NCBI RefSeq assembly: GCF_022539505.1
Contig: NC_061513.1
Location: 181,132,017-181,196,016 of the forward strand
Direction of reading: 5' to 3'
DNA length: 64,000 nt
DNA from: Lolium rigidum
Taxonomy: Eukaryota > Streptophyta > Magnoliopsida > Poales > Poaceae
Each line of letters opens with the position of its first letter. The stretch's first letter is position 1. A program made the position numbers and the translations under genes. Below, piece after piece: positions 33,813 through 45,982 of the stretch. The notes below the pieces were generated by a model. It was not told the DNA's origin. It saw nothing but the letters and a program-made list of their open reading frames with translations, and ran no database searches.

Positions 33813-36370
33813 AACTGCCGAGCCCATCTTAACGGCTATAAAGAAAGAACTTCTTGGGAGATAACCCATGTGTTATTTTGCTACAGTACTTTGTTTTATA
33901 TTTGTGTCTTGGAAGTTGTTTACTACTGTAGCAACCTCTCCTTATCTTAGTTTTATGTTTTGTTGTGCCAAGTAAAGTCTTTGATAGTAAAGTAAATACT
34001 AGATTTGGATTACTGCGCAGTTCCAGATTTCTTTGCTGTCACGAATCTGGGTCTAATTCTCTGTAGGTAACTCAGAAAATTATGCCAATTTACGTGAGTG
34101 ATCCCCAGATATGTACGCAACTTTCATTCAATTTGGGCATTTTCATTTGAGCAAGTCTGGTGCCCTTTTAAAATTCGTCTTTATGGACTGTTCTGTTTTG
34201 ACAGATTCTGCCTTTTATTTCGCATTGCCTCTTTTGCTATGTTGGATGAATTTCTTTGATCCATTAATGTCCAGTAGCTTTATGCAATGTCCAGAACTGT
34301 TAAGAATGATTGTGTCACCTCTGAACATGTGAATTTTTATTATGCACTAACCCTCTAATGAGTTGTTTCGAGTTTGGCGTGGAGGAAGTTTTCAAGGGTC
34401 AAGAGAGGAGGATGATATACTATGATCAAGAAGAGTGAAAGCTCTAAGCTTGGGGATGCCCCGGTGGTTCACCCCTGCATATTTCAAGAAGACTCAAGCA
34501 TCTAAGCTTGGGGATGCCCAAGGCATCCCCTTCTTCATCGACAACATTATCGAGTTCCTCCACTGAAACTATATTTTTATTCCGTCACATCTTATGCACT
34601 TTGCTTGGAGCGTCGGTTTGTTTTTGTTTTTGTTTTGTTTGAATAAAATGGATCCTAGCATTCACTTTGTGGGAGAGAGACACGCTCCGCTGTAGCATAT
34701 GGACAAGTATGTCCTTAGGCTCTACTCATAGTATTCATGGCGAAGTTTCTTCTTCGTTAAATTGTTATATGGTTGGAATTGGAAAATGCTACATGTAGTA
34801 ACTCTAAAATGTCTTGGATAATTTGATACTTGGCAATTGTTGTGCTCATGTTTAAGCTCTTGCATCATATACTTTGCACCCATTAATGAAGAAATACTTA
34901 GAGCTTGCTAATTTGGTTTGCATATTTGGTTTCTCTAGAGTCTAGATAACATCTAGTATTGAGTTTTGAACAACAAGGAAGACGGTATGGAGTCTTATAA
35001 TGTTTACCATATGACTTTTATGTGAGTTTTGCAGTACCGTTCATCCTTATGTTTGTTTCAAATAGCCTTGCTAGCCTAAACCTTGTATCGAGAGGGAATA
35101 CTTCTCATGCATCCCAAATACTTGAGCCAACCACTATGCCATTTGTGTCCACCATACCTACCTACTACATGGTATTTATCCGCCATTCCAAAGTAAATTG
35201 CTTGAGTGCTACCTTTAAAATTCCATCATTCACCTTTGCAATATATAGCTCATGGGACAAATAGCTTAAAAACTATTGTGGTATTGAATATGTACTTATG
35301 CACTTTATCTCTTATTAAGTTGCTTGTTGTGCGATAACCATGCTTCTGGGGACGCCATCAACTATTCTTTGTTGGATATCATGTGAGTTGCTATGCATGT
35401 TCGTCTTGTCTGAAGCAAGAGAGATCTACCACCTTCATGGTTGGAGCATGCATATTGTTAGAGAAGAACTTTGGGCCGCTAACTAAAGCCATGATTCATG
35501 GTGGAAGTTTCAGTTTGGACATATATCCTCAATCTCATATGAGAATAATAATTGTTGCAACATGCTTATGCATTAAAGAGGAGTCCATTATCTGTTGTCC
35601 ATGTTGTCCCGGTATTGATGTCTAAGTTGAGAATAATCAAAAGCGAGAAATCCAAAATACGAGCTTTCTCCTTAGACCTTTGTACAGGCGGCATGGAGGT
35701 ACCCCATTGTGACACTTGGTCAAAACATGTGCATTGCAAAGATCCGGTAGTCCAAGTTAATTAGGACAAGGTGCGGGCACTATTAGTATACTATGCATGA
35801 GACTTGCAACTTGTAAGATATAATGTACATAACTCATATGCTTTATTACTACCGTTGACAAAATTGTTTCATGTTTTCAAAATAAAAGCTCTAGCACAAA
35901 TATAGCAATCGATGCTTTCCTCTTTGAAGGACCATTCTTTTACTTTTATGTTGAGTCAGTTCACCTATTTCTCTCCACCTCAAGAAGCAAACACTTGTGT
36001 GAACTGTGCATTGATTCCTACATACTTGCATATTGTACTTGTTATATTACTCTATGTTGACAATTATCCATGAGATATACATGTTACAAGTTGAAAGCAA
36101 CCGCTGAAACTTAATCTTCCTTTGTGTTGCTTCGATGCTTTTACTTTGATTTATTGCTTTATGAGTTAACTCTTATGCAAGACTTATTAATACTTGTCTT
36201 GAAGTACTATTCATGAAAAGTCTCTGCTTTATGATTCACTTGTTTACTCATGTCATTACCATTGTTTTGATCGCTGCATCCACTACATATGTTTACAAAT
36301 AGTATGATCAAGGTTATGATGGCATATCACTTCAGAAATTATCTTTGTTATCGTTTTACCTGCTCGGGAC
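33813..36370 (+). other. Non-coding interior of the gypsy element
   Basis: The frames here are at most about 80 codons and show no retroviral-type motif. The phrases CTAAGCTTGGGGATGCCC (34444 and 34502) and AAGCTTGGGGATGCT (36381) recur. The block AAGAAAGAACTTCTTGGGAG at about 33841 is a marker I associate with this class of elements. Confidence 0.6.
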
Positions 36371-36395
36371 GAGCAGAACTAAGCTTGGGGATGCT
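36371..36395 (+). promoter_or_regulatory. Polypurine-tract region before the 3' LTR
   Basis: The sequence GAGCAGAACTAAGCTTGGGG followed by ATGCT directly precedes the 3' LTR start. The purine-rich AAGCTTGGGGA is the likely plus-strand primer. Confidence 0.5.
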
Positions 36396-38052
36396 TGATA
36401 CGTCTCCGACGTATCGATAATTTCTTATGTTCTATGCCATATTATTGATGATACCTACATGTTTTATGCACACTTTATGTCATATTCGTGCATTTTACGG
36501 AACTAACCTATTAACAAGATGCCGAAGTGCCAGTTCCTGTTTTCTGCTGTTTTTGGTTTCAGAAATCCTAGTAACGAAATATTCTCGGAATCGGACGAAA
36601 TCAAGACCCAGGTTCCTATTTTCACCGAAAGCATCCAGAACACCCGAGAGCCGCCAGAGGGGGGCCCTGTGGGCCCCAGATGATAGGGTGGCGCGGCCTG
36701 GGCCCTGGCCGCGCCAGCCTATGGTGTGGCCACCCCTTCAACCCTCCTGCGCCGCCTCTTCGCCTATATAAAGCCTCCGTCGCGAAAACCCTGATGCGAA
36801 AAACTACGATACGGAAAACCTTCCAGAGCCGCCGCCATCGCGAAGCCAAGATCTGGGGGACAGGAGTCTCTGTTCCGGCACCCTGCCGGAGCGGGGAAGT
36901 GCCCCGGAAGGCTTCTCCATCGACACCGCTGCCATCTCCACCGCCATCTTCATCACCGCTGCTTGCTCCCATGAGGAGGGAGTAGTTCTCCATCGAGGCT
37001 CGGGGCTGTACCGGTAGCTATGTGGTTAATCTCTCTCCTATGTGCTTCAATACAATAATCTCATGAGCTGCCTTACATGATTGAGATTCATATGATGATG
37101 CTTGTAATCTAGATGTCATTATGCTAGTCAAGTGAGTTTTACTTATGTGATCTCCGGAGACTCCTTGTCCCACGTGTGTAAAGGTGACGAGTGTGTGCAC
37201 CGTGTGGGTCTCTTAGGCTATATTTCACGGAATACTTATTCAGCTGTTGAATGGCATAGTGAGGTGCTTATTTATATCTCTTTATGATTGCAATGTGTTT
37301 GTATCACAATTTATCTATGTGCTACTCTAGCAATGTTATTAAAGTAGTTTTATTCCTCCGCACGTGTGCAAAGGTGACGAGTGTGTGCACCGTGTTAGTA
37401 CTTGGTTTATGCTATGATCATGATCTCTTGTAGATTGCGAAGTTAACTATTGCTATGATAATATTGATGTGATCTATTCCTCCTACATATGCATGAAGGT
37501 GACGGTGTGCATGCTATGCTAGTACTTGGTTTAGTCTTTTGATCTATCTTACACTAAAGGTTACTAAAATATGAGCATTATTGTGGAGCTTGTTAACTCC
37601 GGCATTGAGGGTTCGTGTAATCCTACGCAATGTGTTCATCATCCAACAAAAGTGTAGAGTATGCATTTATCTATTCTGTTATGTGATCAATGTTGAGAGT
37701 GTCCACTAGTGAAAGTGTAATCCCTAGGCCTTGTTCCTAAATACTGCTATCGCCGCTTGTTTACTGTCCTGGGCAAAGCACTTTTCTGGTGTCGTTGCTA
37801 CTACTTATTCATACCACATGTATTTCACTATCTCTTCGCCGAACTAGTGCACCTATTAGGTGTGTTGGGGACACAAGAGACTTCTTGCTTTGTGGTTGCA
37901 GGGTTGCATGAGAGGGATATCTTTGACCTCTTCCTCCCTGAGTGCGATAAACCTTGGGTAATCCACTTAAGGGAAACTTGCTGCTGTTCTACAAACCTCT
38001 GCTCTTGGAGGCCCAACACTGTCTACAAGAATAGAAGCTCCCGTAGACATCA
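36396..38052 (+). repeat. 3' LTR
   Basis: This 1,657-bp copy of the 5' LTR matches over its whole length, apart from about 15 substitutions and small indels. Differences cluster at 36530 (a replaced block of several bases) and in the tandem GTGACGAGTGTG units. Confidence 0.95.
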
Positions 38053-39027
38053 GCCCCGACCAGCAAAGGCTCTAGGTTCCACAGCCGGTGTAGCCCGACG
38101 AGTAGCGAACATAAAATCTCCATATTGCAGATCCTTAGCACCCCAAACTCCATCGCCGCATTACTCGTGATTATGGACACAGTGCCTGCAAAAGAACGGA
38201 ACCTTATCATACTTCACATAGAGACGTTTCTTACCCTCACCATCAATGTTCAGAGAAACCACCCGCTTCAACGGACTATCCAGTTCAAGCAAGACCCTAG
38301 TTCTGACATAGTTATCTTCATAAAAAAGAAAAGCTTTGGAGACATTTGTACTTCCCTGGTTTTCCCAACCCGGCGGGCCAAATCATCCACAATCCATGGT
38401 TTCCTATAGAGCTCCGGGATGCCATGGATTTGTGCCCAGACATAAAGACCAGCAAAAACGAATTTCTCTGGATCTTCCTTGACATCGTAATCGTCAATCA
38501 GGACAGCCCACTCTCGGAACGTCCAAGGGCCTTTGTGAACTACCTTTTTTCAATCTCCAATACAGTGCAACTGGATGACAAACAAATTTTCCCCAGTCTC
38601 TCTGCAAATCAGGTCTCTGGATAGGTTCCATATTACCTTCATCTTCGCAATAAACGCCTCAGAGCTAAACGATCTCGAGGTGTCAACTTTAGCTATCGCT
38701 AGCTAGCGGGCATCCTTCTGCAGCTTTGTTACCTCGTCAGCCCCAATCACCACGTCCTCAAGTTCATCCTCACGGAGATCCAAGTGAGCCAGCAGATCAT
38801 CGATTTCCTTCTGGGGGTTCTTCGCCGTGCCGCCAGCAGTTTCACCAGAGGCTGAAGCCATGCCTACCACGGTGGAGAAGAAAACTCCGCACAGCACGAA
38901 GATGTTTGCGGAGGCGGATTAGAGAAGGAAGCTGATAAGCGAACGGAATCTGGGAGCAAAGTCAGGATCTCACGGGACGCCTGTGCGCCGCCGGAGCACT
39001 AAAACCCTAACGAAGGGGTACGTACCC
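38053..39027 (-). mobile_element. Full-length LINE with RNase H, 5' part
   Basis: This is the 5' UTR and the first two thirds of ORF1 of the LINE whose remainder lies at 26643-31149. The GCCCC at 38053-38057 is the gypsy target duplication. The outer boundary is marked by GAACACTTCTTTT (39028-39040), matching the 3' flank. About 165 bp of 5' UTR precede the ORF1 start at 38861. Confidence 0.9.
38058..38861 (-). pseudogene. LINE ORF1 N-terminal part (DUF4283 plus CCHC)
   Basis: From ATG 38861 the frame reads MASASGETAGG and an acidic helix (EIDDLLAHLDLREDELEDVV), meets a TAG near 38704, then continues with AFIAKMKVIWNLSRD, FVIQLHCIGDWKKVVHKGPW, DYDVKEDPEKFVF and YVWAQIHGIPELYR. These are the landmarks of the DUF4283 RNA-binding domain of plant LINE ORF1. 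A damaged CCHC knuckle follows (VPFFCRHC…H…C, with TAA inside). The last codons before the gypsy insertion are glycine- and arginine-rich. Two stops and a shortened knuckle show it is non-functional. Confidence 0.85.
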
Positions 39028-39115
39028 GAACACTTCTTTTCCAAGAAGTATGATTATGAAAATGCAATATTTTTAATTCATATGGAACCAATCATGCTTA
39101 TGGAATTTATTGGTA

Positions 39116-39182
39116 CTCCTCTGCTTCAAAATGCTTGCCCAAAATTGGATGTATATGGGTAAGTATTTTGAACCAGAGGGAG
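39116..39182. mobile_element. Very short Stowaway MITE, 67 bp
   Basis: The left end CTCCTCTGCTTCAAAATGCT and the complement of the right end CTCCCTCTGGTTCAAAATAC form arms of about 27 bp. TA occurs on both sides (39114-39115 and 39183-39184). Confidence 0.9.
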
Positions 39183-39184
39183 TA

Positions 39185-39505
39185 TAAAATTTTAAACTAA
39201 ATCTCTATTGAAGATAGGACAAATTTCCCGAGCATAATTTAGAATATATTGTAGTCAATCTGTTAAATATTTTTGTTGTCCCATTGCAGAGCCGAACTTC
39301 AAAAGTTTTGATTTAGATGAACTTTAGGCTGATGCACCAATTAGTTAAACTAGCCATTAAAACATGGCCATACTTGTATAGAGTTTTACGCCCAAATGCA
39401 ACAATTGAAGAGTCGAAAGGTAGTTAAGGAAAAAATAGAAAAAATGCCTCAGTGACTCAATAACTAATGCAGGCAATGTGCAGATTCCCAATGTGTAATT
39501 AGTAA
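39185..39505. other. Unassigned AT-rich stretch
   Basis: I see no supported feature; the TAA at 39503-39505 is the duplication of the next element. Confidence 0.4.
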
Positions 39506-40124
39506 GGGCATTCACTATGTACTCTATAAAGTCATCCACAAAAAAGTACACCTTAAGGCTAGCCTAGTATCGTGCATATTGGTCCCACAAAAATAATGAT
39601 GTCGCAGCTACTAAAGGAGGAGAAAATAGATTAGAGTAGCATTGGTAGATACTGTATCATAGCGTATATCATGAGAAAATTTAATACCAAACAAATCTTG
39701 TACACAAATTTGCATTAAGATTCTAAAAAGTAATAAATATAGCATGACTATGATACTACTCTATGATACTACCTACTCTAAAGATAGTATCATACACAAA
39801 TATCATATGCATGATACTACTACATGATACTTACCACGTTTAAGGACTTCCACATACATAGTAAAGACTATCCACAAGCACCCACAAGCTCAACAACCCT
39901 CAAGCTTGTAGTCTACCACAAGGAATAAATAAATAGTACCGTTTGGGCTGCACTACCCATTATTGGCTACAAATTTCACCTTTTGACTACTTTTTTCTGA
40001 CACGTGGGGCCTACCTTGTGGTGTGCTTTTGTAACATACATTGTGGAGTACCCCATTTGCCACAAATATGCTAACGTGGGTCCTAGCTTGTGGTGTGGTT
40101 TGATAACATACATAGGTGATGCCC
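39506..40124. mobile_element. Tourist/Harbinger-like MITE with a nested MITE
   Basis: The left end GGGCATTCACTATGTACTC and the complement of the right end GGGCATCACCTATGTATG form inverted termini. TAA duplications flank them (39503-39505 and 40125-40127). Removing the inner element (39556-39840) leaves about 330 bp. The right half has an internal duplication of about 75 bp around CTTGTGGTGTGSTTTKNTAA (near 40018 and 40088). It has no coding capacity. Confidence 0.8.
39556..39840. mobile_element. AGTATCAT-family MITE nested in the Tourist-like MITE
   Basis: TAA triplets flank it at 39553-39555 and 39841-39843. Read on the minus strand it aligns with the element at 10553-10844, sharing, for example, GATACAGTATC, AATCTTAATGCAAATTTGTG and GTATCATGCATATGATA. 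Two copies in opposite orientation therefore define the family and its boundaries. Confidence 0.8.
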
Positions 40125-40189
40125 TAAGGAGAGCAACTGGAGTATTCATTATGTAGCATAGCTTAACAGTAATCTTGGCCATGTATCAT

Positions 40190-40306
40190 TAGAAAGTTTA
40201 GATGTTCGACTTCTAGTGATATAATTTTTGCGCTATATGAATTATATTATGTTAGTCAAATCGACGATCTAAGGATGCGCGCATGCCCTATAAACCGGGA
40301 CGGAAG
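40190..40306. mobile_element. Stowaway-like MITE remnant (right half)
   Basis: It ends ATAAACCGGGACGGAAG before TA and contains TAGTGATATAATTTTTGCG, matching the interior of the MITE remnant at 51610-51805. The left arm is missing. Confidence 0.55.
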
Positions 40307-41646
40307 TAATAGATCGATAAAGAGCATTGAAGGAGGAGGTGATCAACAGCCTCGGTTTCCTACATGCAAAAAGTGCAAGAAGAGTCACCTGTAGTAAAAC
40401 GATGACACGACCGTCGATCACGCGTCCAACACCTATTTCACGCCACTTTCCAAGCAAAAAGCTAGTATTTTATCGGACCCGTGCAACACCAAATAGTCTC
40501 ATGAAGAGGTCAGAAGGTCTGCCCTTCTTAAAGGCAAAGTAAACCGATTTGGTCGAGAAGGACTTGGAAGCAGTTCAAATCCACTCAAGGCCTCGTTCGG
40601 TTCTGAGGGAGTGAAAACCCACGTGGGACTGACCCGGGCGGGATTAGGGTGATCCCGAATCATCACCCCAACCCCCAGTAATTCCTCTCCCCGTACCCCC
40701 TACTTCTAATTGATGTTCGGTTAATCCCCGACGGGAAGCGAGCAGCAAGCAACCGACACGATAAGCAGCAGCGCAGCAGCAACATGCGGCGCACGGGGGT
40801 AAGTATGCGCACAAACGAGCAATCTCACAAAGCATCAACCAAAATAAAAACATCAACTTTGACTCAGCATAATTTGTATTTTAAACATCATTTTGAACAT
40901 GGCGGAAAGATGAAATCAAACATACTCGAGAAAGCTAGATGGAAAATAATTATCTGAATAATTATATTTCAAGCTACGGGTGATTCATTTCCATAAACAT
41001 ATCGACACAATAAAACTCAGCTAATTAATATATTCAGTCTTTCTGCTGTAAAGCACACATGAATTGGTGCCTTTCTTCTTCTGGAGCTTCTTCAACCTTT
41101 GCACCTGGCCATGTATAGCAATGAGAAAGCATCCGGATGAGACTTTTAAACTGAATTAGGCTGTTAAAAAACTGAATTAGCTAGACTTTGCTTCTACAGT
41201 TTCAGTTCATTCAGACGAGCACAAAGAACAAATCTCAGTGTGTTTAGTAAACCAAAGATAGAGTAGAACTTTCAGATGTAAAGCCACATAACAAATGCAT
41301 ACTTTCAGATGTAATCAAGGGCAATTAAAACTGTAAACTGTAAAATACTTTGAGATGATTATTGGTCTGTACTTGGGACATGCCTGAATTGAAACTATTG
41401 TACTATAAAAACTGATGCAACTTCATTGTAGCAGTGGTGATGCAACTTGGATAGGATGCATTTTCTAACTTTACCAAAGCTGATGCAAGCAGCAAGACCA
41501 CAAATTTTAAGCACACGGAAATGAACCACTCAACTCCATACGAATTCAGAAACAAATTCAGAAACAAATTCAGTTCCTAAGCATCAAGCTAGCTAGCATA
41601 TACATGTGATTCAGAACATTGCAGACAATAAGAGAGTTTACCTTTC

Positions 41647-42803
41647 CTAAGCCATTTCGCCTTGCAGCCACATGAGAGCTGTATCCATATCAACGCAAAG
41701 GAAGAGCTCGCGATTGTCAGCATTCTTAAAGACTTTTAGGGCTTTGACCTTATCCTCTCGTGACAATCCCATTGTGTTTAGCCGAGCCACGCAGTTCTTG
41801 ATTGAGTACTCATCCATGTTCGCGATTTGCTTGCTCTCGACCTGCTTCGTCTTGATCTCAATGTACTTCTCCATCATAGCAGCAATATCTCCATTTGACC
41901 GGCGCTTCTTGGGTTCATTTTCAGTACTTGTTGATGGTGCAGCAGGCACCGTGGGCTGAGCCTCCCCGTTCCCAACAAAGTTCTCCATCATACTAGCCTC
42001 TTGCATCCCTCCTTGTGTATCATCCACCGCGGTCTCTGCAATATCATGATGGGAATGTGTCGCCTCTACAGAACTGACCTCGGGATTGACCTCCACTTGT
42101 GTGTGCTGTGTTGGTTCAGTGGAAGTGAAGTTGTAGTTTCCCTCGGCAAGATGTCCATCATATAGCTCTCCCAAGGCATCAAAGAGGGGAAAAGCCTTGT
42201 TGCTACGGAACTTCCCGATCTTAGAAAATGAGCTGCACAATATAAAGGAACACATGAGTGATGCATATTGTTAGAAGGAATGAATATAAGCATGAAAGGA
42301 GCAATACAAACTATCTTACAATGATGAGGTTGTCCCACAACTCTGGATCAGCTTCAATCATACACCGCTTCTCATTCCATGAAACCCCACTCTGCTGTCT
42401 AGCCTCCTTGAGCATCTTGTACTCTCTCTTCAATTCCTTCTCCTTGTCTTGGATCTGACCCTTTGTGTAATTCTTGTATGGATGGTTATCATGGAATTTG
42501 TTGGTAATCCTGTTCCAAACATCGGTGGACCATCCATTCTGCCCACGATATTGTGGAGTATTGTGCTCATGGAGCAAATCCACAAGAGCCTTCTCTAGGT
42601 CTGCATTCCAAGAGGCCCTAGCTGTTTGAGAAAAAAGTCAAGTTCACAGTAAGCTACACATTATAAAGAAGTCAAGTAGCATCAATCACATTAAAGGAAC
42701 ACATGCACTCACCTTTAGATGATGTTCCCCTCTTTTTTGTTACCCCACCACTGCCTTGCGTTCCCGTCCTTGGAGATCGTCATAAATTCGTCATGGTCGA
42801 CAT
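41647..42803 (-). pseudogene. Harbinger Myb/SANT-like accessory protein, one early stop
   Basis: This is the second PIF/Harbinger protein; in characterised elements it works with the transposase in DNA binding and nuclear import. Exon 1 (42803-42713) starts MSTMTNL and meets TGA at codon 8, then GSGGVTKKRGTSSK. Exon 2 (42621-42320) holds the trihelix/Myb-like domain ASWNADLEKALVDLLHEH, GWSTDVWNRITNKFH and QIQDKEKELKREYKMLKEAR. Exon 3 (from about 42240) has SKIGKFRSNKAFPLFDALGE, a variable acidic linker, KKRRSNGDIAAMMEKYIEIK and the C-terminal DEYSIKNCVARLNTMGLSRE block. Exon 1-2 splice sites join in phase; the exon 2-3 junction is not cleanly in phase, suggesting an indel. Confidence 0.8.
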
Positions 42804-43042
42804 GGCGACTCCTGCAAATATTATTGATACAAGCAGACAGACATTTATTCACCATATAAGAATTTAAAAATCTCACATCAAACAAGTCTGGTACTTTATT
42901 ACATCAAACAAGATGCAAAACAAAAGAAGTTCAAGTCTAGTACTTTATTACATCAAACAAGATGCAAAACGAGAAGAAGTTAAAGTTTGGTACCCTATTA
43001 CATCAAATAAGTTCAGATGTCACTACTTTATTACATCACTAC

Positions 43043-44318
43043 TTAACGTCGGTAATCTGCCCACATTTGTTGCGCAATGGTATCTCTAAGGTGGTCGCCT
43101 TCATGGTTGACTTGATGATTTTGTGGGGGGTCACCATCGGGTAGGTCAACATAGTTTGCTGCGGGTATGAGTTCTCTTTGGTTATCTAACCAACTCTCAT
43201 CCCCCTTGTGCATACGGATGATGTTATGCAACATCTGCAGACAGTTGCCGGTAGCTTGACTTGGTTTTGTATTGTGTGATGTGTTCCAACCTTGAGAATG
43301 GGGAAGCGCTTCTTTAAGATTCCCAAATCCCGTTCAATATGATTACGTATCACGGCATGGCGATGATTGAACAGTTCTTGGTAGTTTTGGGGTGCTCGGT
43401 GACCACGGCCAAACTCCTTCAAATGGTATCGAACACCACGATACGGAGCAATAAAGAATTTAGTATTTGCGTACCCACCGTCCACAAGATAGAACTTGCC
43501 CTCAGGTACTCTAAACCCTTTGCGAATTGCTGACCTAAGAACCCTAGCATCGGTCGAGAGCCCTCCCAACCACAAGAAATGAATGTGAAGTTCAGGTCAA
43601 AGTCACACACCACCATCACGTTCTGGCTGAGTGTTCCCTTCCTATTTCTAAATGGTGTGGCTATGTCACCATTAATGTTCATCGGAACATGAGTCCCATC
43701 AATAGCTCCTAGACAATTCTGCAAAGAACACCAACAAAGTATCATTTGCTATGTGAAAAAGAATATATTTCCATGGTTATATGATTTAGACTGAAGTAGT
43801 TTAGCAAAAACCTGAAAATAAGGAAAGAATCTTGGGTTGTTCCGGATCTTTGGGTGTACTTGAGCTGGATTGGGAGGCTTCAGAAAGTGCTTGGATAGTG
43901 CAGGAACGATGTTGAAGAAGTTATTCATGATGTTATGGAAAGTGTCATTACTATGCTTGAACTGTACTTGGAGATCCTGGTATGAGGAATTATGGGATAG
44001 CATCCACAGAAAGGCTCCAAGTTTCTCTTCGATGCTAAGTCTGGTATCACGCACCAATCTCTCGCGTCGAAGGAAACTAGCCAAAGCCCTGAAGATGTGG
44101 GCCTCCATCCTAAATGCTACCCGGCAATTTTGTATGTGCCCTTCCAGCAAGTCCCTTACAACCTCCTCGCCTCTTATCGTCGATGTATGGCGGGGCTTTT
44201 TTTCCCTTGGTTCACCCAGCAGATGCAGCATTGGTAAAAGAAATAGAATCATATCATCATCATCCTCCTCTTCCTCCTCCTCTCTCTTCCTAATCCGATC
44301 CGTAATTCTCAAAGCCAT
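43043..44318 (-). pseudogene. PIF/Harbinger transposase (DDE_Tnp_4), one frameshift
   Basis: This is a cut-and-paste transposase. Exon 1 (44318-43812) begins [18 protein letters not shown] and contains the helix-turn-helix-like region [14 protein letters not shown]…[14 protein letters not shown]. An intron (43811-43719, GT..AG) follows at the position usual for PIF elements, joining FFPYFQ to NCLGAIDGTHVP. The second exon carries the first catalytic Asp (GAIDGTH), then NRKGTLSQNVMVVCDFDLNF and CGWEGS. A one-base shift near 43560 interrupts it, and it resumes with DARVLRSAIRKGFRVPEGKF, the second Asp (YLVDGGYAN) and the Glu in NHIERDLGILKKRFPIL. It ends at 43043 after ADYRR. All three catalytic residues survive. 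Confidence 0.87.
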
Positions 44319-45379
44319 TCAAAAACTAAAGATAAAAAGGCCACTAGTTATTTAATGAACATAATTTGCTTTTAATTAAAAACTTATAAGTACTGATGTT
44401 ATACATACTATCCTATATAGAGCAGGTTGCAATAGTTTGCTTGCTCTATCTAGGATAGTTGCAGTAGTTTGATTGCAGTTTTAAATACCACAACAAATTC
44501 GAGATACTAAGTAGGAACAAAGTGCAGGTTTAAATACCACAAATAGAAAGAGAACACAGAAAGTATAATTGCAGGTTTAATATAAGAGAGGACCACGGGA
44601 CCTGGGAAGCAAAGATGAGTTTCCAAATTGAACAAAAAAATCTTGTGGGCTGGTTAAATGCAGTATAGCTATCAGCTTTAGATTCAGATAAGCATGTTGT
44701 ACTGCAAGGTGCAAACATTCAGTCCTAATCACAAATTTCGAATACAAAAGGCTGGTAGCCAGCCAGGAGTAACAATCGCCCTCATTTCAACATTTGTAAT
44801 GAAGGACATCACTTACGGGCTGCCGGCTACCGAGCAGAAGGTGCTCGAACCTCCGAGAAAGAATTATAGTACCTACCACTTATTACATTAAACTTGCAAG
44901 TGCAAAAGAAAAAGGCTGCATTCTCTAACTCTAATTGATCCTATTATTTCACATTCCAGCTCCATCAAGTTGCATGTCTGTAGAACTTGACACTGCAGCA
45001 GAGCTCTGCTGAACTTCAAAGAGTAAGCTTGTATATGCTCCCAGAATTGGTGGCCTGGCCATTGTGGATACATCTCCTGATGGTTCACCAAATACTCCCG
45101 ACGAGTATCGACGAGATCGCTTCTTGGCTAACGCGCGGCACAACCTCTACTCAAGTAATCGAAACAATACTACGAATACCACCCATCGCCCTACTATAAT
45201 CGGCAGCAATGCAAGCACGCAGCTACCTCACTCGCGAGCAAATTCAGAGAATACTCACCCTGGGAAACCGCTGCACGGGCACGCAAACTACTCCAGATTC
45301 CCAGACCGGAATACAACGAAATTCCCCAGATGTATGATTTTATTCGCCAGACAGCCGCGGCTGAGAGAGAGAGACCAGA

Positions 45380-45982
45380 GAGTTGCCCACTTTGTGACCT
45401 TGGCGGTCGACGGAGATGATGGTCGGCGTCGCAAGGGACGAGGAGACACCCGGGAGGACAAGATCCGATCCTACCACAACCTATCACCTTCCAACACGAG
45501 CAATCCCTAACGTTACACAGAGAGGGGAAGGGGAGGACGAGGAGGAGATAATATTACCTTCTGCAGGCCGGCGCCGGAGGCGGGGAAGAAGGAGATGCCG
45601 AAGGCGGGGAAGAAGGAGATGCCGGAGATCCTCGGTCGGCCTCCGTGGCGGCTTCAGCGTCGAGGAAGGGAAGCGTGTGTGGTGGAGTTGCTCTCGTCCA
45701 ACCGGCCACCGTCCCCTCCGGTCAAGCCGCCGCCGCCGCCGCCGCTGTCGCTGTGTCGTGGAAGCTCGTATCGCTCGCGTCGCTCGGGATGAAATCCACG
45801 GGTCGACCCTCGTGTTTCTAAAAACCGGTCGAATGGAGAGGTTTGGGGCAAAACCCGACGGTGTAGAAAACCGGCGCGGTTTAACCGAACGCGTTTTAGA
45901 CGTGGGCCGGTGTTTAACCCCCGGGGGCCCAACACCTGTGTAACCACGCGGATTGTGGCCCAATACCGGCCGGGCTGGGAGC
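45380..45982 (-). other. CpG-rich right end of the Harbinger element
   Basis: GC-rich leader-like DNA between the right terminus and the transposase, with a 24-bp tandem duplication (GGCGGGGAAGAAGGAGATGC, near 45585 and 45609) and a CCG microsatellite near 45730. It is probably the promoter and 5' UTR. Frames on both strands are low complexity. Confidence 0.45.

Larger units (their letters stand above)
31150..38052 (+). mobile_element. Non-autonomous gypsy-type LTR retrotransposon, 6.9 kb
   Basis: Two long terminal repeats (31150-32803 and 36396-38052) begin TGATACGTCTCCGACGTATC and end GTAGACATCA. The target duplication GCCCC is exact (31145-31149 and 38053-38057). A tRNA-Asp primer site and a purine-rich tract lie just inside the LTRs. 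The 3.6-kb interior has no gag, protease, RT, integrase or RNase H; it holds one frame of unknown function and long non-coding stretches with AAGCTTGGGGATGCC repeats. It must rely on proteins from a related autonomous element. By eye the LTRs differ by about 15 substitutions plus around ten small indels (about 1%), so the insertion is young. It sits inside ORF1 of a LINE. The family resembles Triticeae gypsy groups such as Sabrina or Fatima, but I cannot name it. Confidence 0.95.
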
